NCBI RefSeq assembly: GCF_900103715.1
Contig: NZ_FNHL01000002.1
Location: forward strand, 1-64,000
Origin: Halogranum gelatinilyticum
Lineage (GTDB): Archaea > Halobacteriota > Halobacteria > Halobacteriales > Haloferacaceae
DNA length: 64,000 bases
Direction: 5' to 3'
The notes under the pieces were generated by a model. That model saw only the letters and a list, made by a program, of their open reading frames with translations. It did not search any database and was not told the origin of the DNA. A program made the translations under genes and the position numbers. Below are positions 58,015-64,000 of the stretch, piece after piece (position 1 is the stretch's first letter; each line of letters opens with the position of its first letter).

Positions 58015-59886
58015 ATGCAGAGTCGCTCAGCCGAGGGGACGCGAGACGGACAGTCGAGCGGTGACCGACAGACGGAGGTCGCCGTCGGCCGACGGACCGC
58101 ACTGAAACTGACCGGCGTACTCGGTGCCACTGTCGTCGGTGGGCTCGGGACCGGGACCGGGGTGGCGAGTGCTCAGTCCGCGGCGTGGACTGTGGTCGTC
58201 GTCCCGGACACACAGAAGTACGCCCGACGTTCGTCGTTAGTCTCCTACGCGCAGGACCAGACCGACTGGATCGCGGCCAACCTCGCGACGGAGAACATCG
58301 TCTTCGTGACGCACGAGGGCGACTGGGTCGACGACGGAAGCAACCGCACCGAGTGGGAGCGGATGGATACGGTCTGGAACGCCATCGAGGGCGACGTCCC
58401 CTACGCCGCCGCCATCGGCGACCACGACTACGCCGTCGAGGAGGACCGAAGCTCGTCGACCGCGAACTACCGCGAGTTCTTCGGCGAGGCCCGCTACGGG
58501 GGCTACAGCTGGTTCGGCGGGTCGGCACCGAACGACCTCAGCCACTACCAGTACTTCTCGGCCGGGGGGTACGACTTCCTCCACATCGACCTGGAGTGGG
58601 AGGCTCCGGGCGACCCGACCGACGCGACGTCGGCCGTCGGTTGGGCGCAGGGCGTCCTCGATGCCCACCCCGACACTCCGACCATCATCACGACACACTC
58701 CTATCTGTGGGACGAGCCCGGCGAAGAGGGTCGGACCACGTTCGTCCAGGAGAACAGCAACGACGGCAACTCCGGCGAGCAGCTCTTTCGGAAGCTCGTC
58801 GAGCCCAACCCACAGGTGTTCATGACCTTCAACGGTAACTTCCACGAGGCCGGGGGCAGCGACAACGGCGAGTGGACACAGGTCTCGCAGAACGCTGCGG
58901 GCCGTGACGTGTACGAACTGCTGGCGTGTTACCAGGACTATCCCAACGGCGGCGACGGCTGGCTACGACTCGTCCGCTTCGTCCCCGGCGGCGGCACCGA
59001 CGGGCTCGACCGTATCGCGGTCCAGACGTACTCTCCCTCGCTCGACGCGTTTCAGACCGACGGCCGCAGCGAGTTCTCGTTCGACCTCGACTTCACCGAA
59101 CGGTTCGGCGCGTCGGACGGCGGGACCGAGACGGTGACGTTCGAGACCGGCCTCGACGGCTACGACGGGACCGTCGACACCTACCTGCAGGAGGCACAGC
59201 CCGACGCGGACAACGCGACTGCACCGACACTGAACGTCGACACGAACGACCCGCAGGGGACGGGGCAGGCCGTCCAGGCACTTCTCCGGTTCGATGGCGT
59301 CGTCGGGACCGATGGTGGGATCCCCCTCGGGGCGACGGTGACCTCGGCCACTCTCACGCTGCAGACGACGGGCGACGGCGACGGCGCAGGGCTCTACCCC
59401 ATGCTCGTCGGCTGGAGCGACCACGACAGTTGGGACTCGCTCGGCGGCGGGGTACAGGTCGACGGGGCTCAGGCGGCCGCCACGCCCGACGTGACCACGG
59501 GTTCGGTGGCACTCGGTACGACGACGGTCGACGTCACGGCCAGTGTCGAGCGGTGGGTCGGCGGCGACCCGAACTACGGCTGGCTGTTCCGCGCCACGGG
59601 CAGCGACGGCTGGGACTTCTCGTCGGCGGAGGGGACGACGCCACCGAGACTGCGCGTCACGTTCGAGTCCGGGTCGGGCGACCCGACGCTCCTGACGGTC
59701 CCGCAGGCGGTGGCGCGGGCGAACCCCGACGACGACGATTCGGTCATCGATCAAATCGAGCTACAGTTGGCCATCAACTGGTGGGCGACGGAGACGGCAG
59801 TCCCGAACACCGGCGGACAGACGCTCACCACGGCCGAACTGCAACAGCTCACCAATATGTGGGCGACCGGGGCGACGGTCGCGTAG
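58015..59886 (+). CDS. Tat-exported metallophosphoesterase with DNRLRE-type and dockerin-like C-terminal domains
   Basis: A 623-residue exported enzyme. A twin-arginine signal (GRRTALKLTGVLG, about residues 25-37) ends at ASAQSA. The calcineurin-like domain has VVPDTQKYA, GDWVDDGS, GDHDYA and the histidine loop HSYLW. The last metal motif, usually GHxH, reads GNFH, so one ligand is altered. A DNRLRE/CBM96-like beta domain (about 385-555) follows. The C-terminal tail (VARANPDDDDSVIDQIELQL to TTAELQQLTNMWATGATV, shortened) is a dockerin-like haloarchaeal module. It probably acts at the cell surface on a phosphoester. Confidence 0.87.
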   Translation: MQSRSAEGTRDGQSSGDRQTEVAVGRRTALKLTGVLGATVVGGLGTGTGVASAQSAAWTVVVVPDTQKYARRSSLVSYAQDQTDWIAANLATENIVFVTHEGDWVDDGSNRTEWERMDTVWNAIEGDVPYAAAIGDHDYAVEEDRSSSTANYREFFGEARYGGYSWFGGSAPNDLSHYQYFSAGGYDFLHIDLEWEAPGDPTDATSAVGWAQGVLDAHPDTPTIITTHSYLWDEPGEEGRTTFVQENSNDGNSGEQLFRKLVEPNPQVFMTFNGNFHEAGGSDNGEWTQVSQNAAGRDVYELLACYQDYPNGGDGWLRLVRFVPGGGTDGLDRIAVQTYSPSLDAFQTDGRSEFSFDLDFTERFGASDGGTETVTFETGLDGYDGTVDTYLQEAQPDADNATAPTLNVDTNDPQGTGQAVQALLRFDGVVGTDGGIPLGATVTSATLTLQTTGDGDGAGLYPMLVGWSDHDSWDSLGGGVQVDGAQAAATPDVTTGSVALGTTTVDVTASVERWVGGDPNYGWLFRATGSDGWDFSSAEGTTPPRLRVTFESGSGDPTLLTVPQAVARANPDDDDSVIDQIELQLAINWWATETAVPNTGGQTLTTAELQQLTNMWATGATVA

Positions 59887-59948
59887 CACTGCCTTCTCAG
59901 ACGGCCGCTTCCGGTCGGCATTTGTATACTCCGTCCTCAGAGTAGCGC

Positions 59949-61094
59949 ATGCGAAACGTGGACGCCGCCGGTCTCGGCATCGGCGACGACTATCCCCCGC
60001 GAATCATGGGCGTACTGAACGTCTCGAAAGAGTCGCCGTACAAGCCGAGCGTCTTCAACGACCCCGGCGAGGCGGCCGAGTACGTCGACCGCGAACTCAT
60101 CGACGAGGGGGCCGACATCGTCGACGTCGGTCTCGAATCCGCCAACAAGAAGTTCGAGGTCCTCTCCGCGGAGGACGAACTCGACCGACTCGAAACCGCA
60201 ATCGAGGTCGTCGAGAGCGTCTCCGGCGACGCGGTCTTCTCCATCGAGACGCGCTACCACGAGGTCGCGGAGGCCGCCCTCGACGCCAACTTCGACATGG
60301 TCAACGACATCTGTGGCTTCGCCGACCCGAAGATGCCGGAGGTCTGTGACGCTCGCGACGCCGCCGTCGCCAAGATGGCTTCCCCACCGGACCTCGAACG
60401 GCCCGGCGCGGTCGAGGAGGTCGACGACATCTACGAGGCACTCTCGCTCAACGGGCTGACGGACAAGACCATCGTCGACCCGGCCTTCGGCGGCTGGAGC
60501 GAGGCCAAGACGCTGGAACACGACCGCGAGACCTTCCACCGGCTGCGGGAGTTCCGCGGCTACGGCCAGCCCATCCTCGTCTCCATCAACCGCAAGAACT
60601 TCCTCCGCTCCGTCGCCGACCGCGACACCGAGGGCGCGCTGCCCGTCAGCCTCGCGGCGACGTCGATGGCGGTCGAACGCGGTGCCCACGTCGTCCGCAC
60701 CCACGACGTCGCCGAGACGCGCGACGCGGCACTCATCGGCACGGAGTTCGCCCGCCGTCGCGTTCGTGAAGCAGGCGACGTCGACGTCGAAGAACTGGAC
60801 GTGACGACTGTCCGCGAGGCCCAGCGACACGTCGACCGCATCGGCGGCGACACGGATGCTGCTCGACAGGCCGTCGTCCACGTCTTCGAACTCACCGGTC
60901 TCGGTCCCGAGGAGCGCGGCGCGCTCCGGGCCGCCGCGACCGAGACGGGATTGGCACTCGTCGAGGGCGACGACGGGACGAACGTCCTGCTGGTCGGGAC
61001 GCCCGTCGCCTTCGAGAACGCAGCCGCCGCAGCCGGTGGCGTCTCCGGCGCGCTGGACGCCGCGCTGGAACGCCTCGCCGGCGTCGTACAATAA
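59949..61094 (+). CDS. folP: dihydropteroate synthase (archaeal type)
   Basis: A 381-residue TIM-barrel enzyme. The N-terminal IMGVLNVSKESPY resembles the DHPS signature GILNVTPDSF, followed by ADIVDVGLESANKK, VNDICGFADPKM and HVVRTHDVAETRDA. The C-terminal about 110 residues form an added domain found in haloarchaeal forms. It joins pterin pyrophosphate with an aminobenzoate to make dihydropteroate for folate. It is next to MptE, whose product is its substrate. A TATA-like TTGTATACT lies about 28 bases upstream. Confidence 0.92.
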   Translation: MRNVDAAGLGIGDDYPPRIMGVLNVSKESPYKPSVFNDPGEAAEYVDRELIDEGADIVDVGLESANKKFEVLSAEDELDRLETAIEVVESVSGDAVFSIETRYHEVAEAALDANFDMVNDICGFADPKMPEVCDARDAAVAKMASPPDLERPGAVEEVDDIYEALSLNGLTDKTIVDPAFGGWSEAKTLEHDRETFHRLREFRGYGQPILVSINRKNFLRSVADRDTEGALPVSLAATSMAVERGAHVVRTHDVAETRDAALIGTEFARRRVREAGDVDVEELDVTTVREAQRHVDRIGGDTDAARQAVVHVFELTGLGPEERGALRAAATETGLALVEGDDGTNVLLVGTPVAFENAAAAAGGVSGALDAALERLAGVVQ

Positions 61095-61125
61095 GTCAAC
61101 GGCCGATACGTCGAAGAGAAAACTT

Positions 61126-61233
61126 ATGGCACCACAGAAGGAACCGGACACGTGGACGCCGGAAGGGCACACGGGTAGGGGTACTTGGTGCCATTCCGGC
61201 CCATACAGTTACAATCGCCAGCGACAGCTATGA
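61126..61233 (+). CDS. possible 35-residue ORF coupled to mptE
   Basis: The ATG at 61126 opens a 35-residue frame MAPQKEPDTWTPEGHTGRGT followed by WCHSGPYSYNRQRQL. Its TGA overlaps the mptE ATG as ATGA, which suggests coupling. The segment also carries an inverted repeat TGGCACCA (61127-61134) with TGGTGCCA (about 61187-61194), so the leader may fold. No family is recognised, and it could instead be untranslated leader. Confidence 0.3.
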   Translation: MAPQKEPDTWTPEGHTGRGTWCHSGPYSYNRQRQL

Positions 61234-61910
61234 ACTTCACAGAATGGGAACCCGTCTACGAGGCCATCCTCGCCGACTTCGGTTTCGGCCGCGAGGCCGA
61301 CGAGAACGCCCGTGACGTGCTCTCTCCGTTCGCGACGCCCTTCGATCTGACCCGCTTCGATTCTTTCTCCGATGCGACCGTCGCCGTCGCCGGTGCCGGT
61401 CCCTCGCTCGATGCTGACCTCGACCGCGCGGCCGCCGCCGACGTCGTCGTCGCCGCCTCGACCGCCGCCGACGTGCTTCGCGATGCCGACATCGCTGTCG
61501 ACCTGATGGTCACGGATTTGGACAAGAACCCCGAGACGGCGGTCGAGCTGACCCACGAGGGCGTCCCGGTCGCGGCCCACGCCCACGGCGACAACGTCCC
61601 CGCCGTCCGCGAGTGGCTCCCGCGGTTCGATGCCGACCACGTGCTCGCGACGACGCAGGCAGCTCCCGTCGACGCCGTCGTCAACTACGGCGGCTTCACC
61701 GACGGCGACCGGGCTGCGTTCCTCGCCGACGAGTTCGGCGCGGGCGAACTAGTCTTCGTCGGCTGGGACTTCGACGACCCGCAGGTCGACGAAATGAAAG
61801 CACAGAAACTGCGCTGGGCGGAGCGGCTGCTCCGGTGGCTGGAAGTCAGACGAGAAGAGCAGTTCGACGTGCTGGACGGGCGACGCGACGGGATTCCGCC
61901 GCTGCCCTGA
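61230..61910 (+). CDS. mptE: 6-hydroxymethyl-7,8-dihydropterin pyrophosphokinase, MptE type
   Basis: A 226-residue DUF115 protein, the archaeal replacement for FolK. Family features are MNFTEWEPVYEAILADFGF, the nucleotide-side VAVAGAGPSLDADLDRAAA and MVTDLDKNPE with the metal-binding acids, HAHGDN and VFVGWDFDDP. It transfers pyrophosphate from ATP to hydroxymethyldihydropterin, giving the donor used by the adjacent FolP. The start at 61230 matches the conserved N-terminus; ATGA overlaps the small ORF before it. Confidence 0.93.
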   Translation: MNFTEWEPVYEAILADFGFGREADENARDVLSPFATPFDLTRFDSFSDATVAVAGAGPSLDADLDRAAAADVVVAASTAADVLRDADIAVDLMVTDLDKNPETAVELTHEGVPVAAHAHGDNVPAVREWLPRFDADHVLATTQAAPVDAVVNYGGFTDGDRAAFLADEFGAGELVFVGWDFDDPQVDEMKAQKLRWAERLLRWLEVRREEQFDVLDGRRDGIPPLP

Positions 61911-61926
61911 GTCCCCTATTTTCGGC

Positions 61927-62766
61927 TCACGCTGTCGACGACGAGTCAGTCGTCGGCTCGGACGTCGAGGTCTGAGTCGGTTCCGGGGTTGGTTCCGGCG
62001 TCGGCTCCGGCGTTGGCTCTGGAGTTGGCTCCGGTGTTGGCTCCGGTGTTGGTTCCGCGGTGGTCGTCGGCTCTGATGTCGTTGTCGCAGTCGGCTCCGC
62101 AGTCGTCTCACTGTCAGCGGTCGTTGTCGGTTCTGAGGCCGTTGTTGTCGGTTCCGCTGTCGTGATTGGCTCCGATGTCGTTGTCTCGTCTGCCGCCTCC
62201 GGAGTCGTCTCATCGTCAGTCGCCGTGGTAATCTCGTCGACCGGCTCCGATGTCGTCGTCTCACCGTCAGCCGTGGTGGTCTCGTCGGACGGCTCCGTGG
62301 TTGTTGTTTCATCGCCAGCGGTCGAGGTCGGCTCGGTAGTTGTTGTCCCGTCGGTCGACTCCGTAGTCGCCTTCTCACCGTCAGTCGACGTGGTGGTCTC
62401 GTCGGTCGGCTCCGATATCGTCGTCTCACCGTCAGTCGACGTGGTGGTCTCGTCGGAGGAGTCGGGTAACTTCGTCCCGTCGGTAGGCTCGTCACCGCTC
62501 GTCGACTCGTTGCCGTCGGTCAGGGTTTCGTTTCCGGTCGCGCTGGTCGCGAACGTGGTGTTGTTCCCGGCGAAGCCCGCGGCCGCGATGGGAATCACTT
62601 CGGGCTGGTAGGCCGCTTCGTCCCACTGGTCGGCACCGAAACTCCCGGCGACGCTCTCGTCGTCGAAGATGACGGCGAGCGTGCCCGAGGTTCCCACGAC
62701 GACCGAGAGGGTGAGGACGGCCACGACGGCCATCGCGAGATACTGGTGGTAGTTACCGCCGAGCAT
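61927..62766 (-). CDS. exported Thr/Pro-repeat protein with SipW-type N-terminus
   Basis: A 279-residue protein. A hydrophobic segment (LAMAVVAVLTLSVVVGTSGT) is followed directly by LAVIFDDESVAGSFGADQWD, the pattern of SipW-dependent TasA-like proteins (…AxFxDxE…GNxFxAG). The rest is low complexity: DETTTSTDGE-like repeats (about 95-225), then about seven PTPE units (about 235-262). It resembles a heavily glycosylated surface or stalk protein. Its start overlaps the stop of the signal peptidase by one base (TGATG), strongly suggesting that it is that enzyme's substrate. Confidence 0.82.
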   Translation of the reverse strand: MLGGNYHQYLAMAVVAVLTLSVVVGTSGTLAVIFDDESVAGSFGADQWDEAAYQPEVIPIAAAGFAGNNTTFATSATGNETLTDGNESTSGDEPTDGTKLPDSSDETTTSTDGETTISEPTDETTTSTDGEKATTESTDGTTTTEPTSTAGDETTTTEPSDETTTADGETTTSEPVDEITTATDDETTPEAADETTTSEPITTAEPTTTASEPTTTADSETTAEPTATTTSEPTTTAEPTPEPTPEPTPEPTPEPTPEPTPEPTQTSTSEPTTDSSSTA

Positions 62767-64000
62767 CAGTGCTCACCTCCCTCGTCGACGCCGCCGTCGG
62801 TCGCGGCCGCGGCCGGTTCGGACTCCGACGAGCGGAAGCCGAACAGCCGCACGCCGAGACCGAGCAGGAGTGCCGTCACCGTTGCGACGGCGACACCGAG
62901 CGTCAACGTTCCGCGGTAGGTGTAGGCGACGTAAGCCGCGTAGCCTGCAAACAGCGCGAACGAGAGCAGCGCGAGGTTCAGGTCGTTTGCCGTCAACACG
63001 AACCCCTCGGGTTCGTCCGTCTCGGCCGTCTCGGCCGACCCGGCTGCATTCGTCGTCTCGGCTGCGGTCGGGACCGCTGCCGCCGACGCGGCGGCCGTCT
63101 CGCCCTCGTCGCCGCGACCGCTGCGGACGAACGCCGCGATCTCCGTGAGGATAAGCAGTGCGAACGGGGTGACGACGAGCAGCAGGAAGCCGTTCGTCGA
63201 GTTACCGAACTCGATGACGTGACCGATGTACGGGAACGTCACGAGCACGCGGCCGACGAGTTGGTTCGGGTAGACGAGCGAGGTGTCGGGGTCCTCGTTG
63301 GCGTCACCCTTCGTCACGTAGGCCGGGCCGTTCTCGGTCTGGACCACCTCGATGACGCGGTGGGTCACGGGTGGGTTGTTCGCCGCGCGCTCGAACGTGA
63401 CGACGTCGCCGACGGCGATGGTGGCCGGGTCGACGCTGTCGACGATGACCACGTCACCCGGCGCGATGGCGGGCGTCATGCTCCCGGTGAGGACGACGTA
63501 GCTCTGGTCCGCGCCAGCGAGGTCCGGCACCGCGTAGACGGCGAACGGGACCACGAGCGCGATGAGGAGCGCGATACCGACGACGTTGAGCACGGTTCGG
63601 CCGAGCGAGCGCTTCGGAGCGGCTGGCTCCGTCGCCGTCGCCGTCGCTCCAGCGGCTGCTGGCGACCGCGCCGTCTCCTGGCTGTCGTCGTCGGTGTCCG
63701 CCGATTCACCGAAGACGTCCGCAGAGGGGACGACGGCGGCACGCTCGCCACCGTCGGTCGCCGGGGTAGGAGCCGAGGCCGTTGTCGACTCGCGTCGGCT
63801 GTCCACGGACTGTTGGGGTTCGGCCGCGTCGCTCGTTCGAGTCGTACGTGCCTGTCGGCGCGCTTTGGCCGCCCGGCGGAGTGCGAGTCGGTTCGAGAGC
63901 TTCCCGCGGAGCGTCACCTTCGCGTGGGGCGCGCCGCTCCGGCGAGCCTCGCGGGCGTTCCGGCGGGCCTTCGCGGCACGACGGAGAGCCAACCGGTTCG
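62766..64000 (-). CDS. SipW-like signal peptidase I, 5' end beyond window
   Basis: At least 411 residues are visible; the start lies outside, since the frame stays open to base 64000 and the TTG at 63992 falls inside a repeated NRLALRRAAKARR segment. The catalytic Ser is in VLTGSMTPAIAPGDVV and the His in VTHRVIEV, with Asp in YVTKGDANEDPD: the Ser-His archaeal/SipW pattern. A membrane anchor precedes the domain (LNVVGIALLIALVVPFAVYA) and three more membrane segments follow. The basic N-terminal tail has two copies of the Arg/Ala repeat. Confidence 0.88.
   Translation of the reverse strand, partial: NRLALRRAAKARRNAREARRSGAPHAKVTLRGKLSNRLALRRAAKARRQARTTRTSDAAEPQQSVDSRRESTTASAPTPATDGGERAAVVPSADVFGESADTDDDSQETARSPAAAGATATATEPAAPKRSLGRTVLNVVGIALLIALVVPFAVYAVPDLAGADQSYVVLTGSMTPAIAPGDVVIVDSVDPATIAVGDVVTFERAANNPPVTHRVIEVVQTENGPAYVTKGDANEDPDTSLVYPNQLVGRVLVTFPYIGHVIEFGNSTNGFLLLVVTPFALLILTEIAAFVRSGRGDEGETAAASAAAVPTAAETTNAAGSAETAETDEPEGFVLTANDLNLALLSFALFAGYAAYVAYTYRGTLTLGVAVATVTALLLGLGVRLFGFRSSESEPAAAATDGGVDEGGEH

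Noticed and set aside
63990-63992. TTG as the start of the signal peptidase
   Set aside because: It falls inside a repeated NRLALRRAAKARR unit and the frame stays open to the end of the window, so the true start is outside.
1-64000. CRISPR array or insertion sequence
   Set aside because: No regularly spaced repeat-spacer array, Cas gene, transposase or terminal inverted repeat pair was found. The only regular tandem array (53224-53445) has a 65-base period with hairpins and no variable spacers of foreign type.

Overview
This window comes from a haloarchaeon (class Halobacteria). The evidence is the very acidic, GC-rich proteins, the archaeal information-processing genes (GatE, FEN1, proteasome alpha, MptE, archaeal-type DHPS), Tat-type lipoproteins, many leaderless starts with a TTTAWA/TTTAT-like TATA box about 25 bases upstream, and haloarchaea-specific small proteins. 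The genus cannot be fixed from sequence reading alone. No CRISPR array, intact insertion sequence or prophage was seen.

Layout. (1) 1-350: the 3' end of an rRNA operon (end of 23S, a tRNA-like processing element, 5S, terminator hairpin). (2) 579-2694: two small conserved hypothetical genes and a YchF-type GTPase. (3) 2695-3373: a palindrome-rich gap. (4) 3374-23221: a catabolic island. It holds an IclR regulator, a cyclase-family hydrolase, an MDR dehydrogenase, MoeA, a class III CoA-transferase, XdhC, the 2Fe-2S and molybdopterin subunits of a xanthine-dehydrogenase-family enzyme, the FAD subunit and a CoxG-like protein on the opposite strand, a CocE/NonD hydrolase, an NCS2 nucleobase permease, a hydantoinase/dihydropyrimidinase-like amidohydrolase, a soluble PAS chemoreceptor and a MocA-like Mo-cofactor nucleotidyltransferase. 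Uptake, hydroxylation, ring opening, cofactor maturation, regulation and perhaps chemotaxis toward one N-heterocycle (purine, pyrimidine, hydantoin or similar) seem to be packed together. No urate oxidase, allantoate hydrolase or dihydropyrimidine dehydrogenase is present, so the substrate is open.

(5) 23343-45819: mainly housekeeping and scattered genes. These include tRNA-Glu(CTC), a membrane-anchored winged-helix protein, a PAC2 protein, an SLC13 transporter, an orphan MalG-like permease, an amidohydrolase, a MOSC protein in operon with proteasome alpha, ThyX, an MBL-fold hydrolase, superoxide dismutase, a DJ-1/PfpI protein, a photolyase divergent from a Bat-type HTH regulator, an ornithine-cyclodeaminase family protein, an MFS transporter, a methyltransferase, a GNAT protein, FEN1 and BolA. 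(6) 45853-51540: an AGE-family sugar epimerase facing a complete sugar ABC transporter operon (binding lipoprotein, two permeases, ATPase). (7) 51828-53804: fumarase, followed by a 65-base tandem array of hairpin units, then a zinc-ribbon microprotein. (8) 53976-61910: GatE, MaoC-like dehydratase, TrmJ-like methylase, an exported metallophosphoesterase, and the pterin/folate pair FolP and MptE. (9) 61927-64000: a Thr/Pro-repeat exported protein translationally linked to a SipW-like signal peptidase that runs off the window.

The items most worth following up are the Mo-hydroxylase heterocycle island, the hairpin array behind fumarase, the SipW-like secretion pair with its repeated basic N-terminus, and a recurring arrangement of small upstream ORFs whose stop codons overlap the next gene's start.
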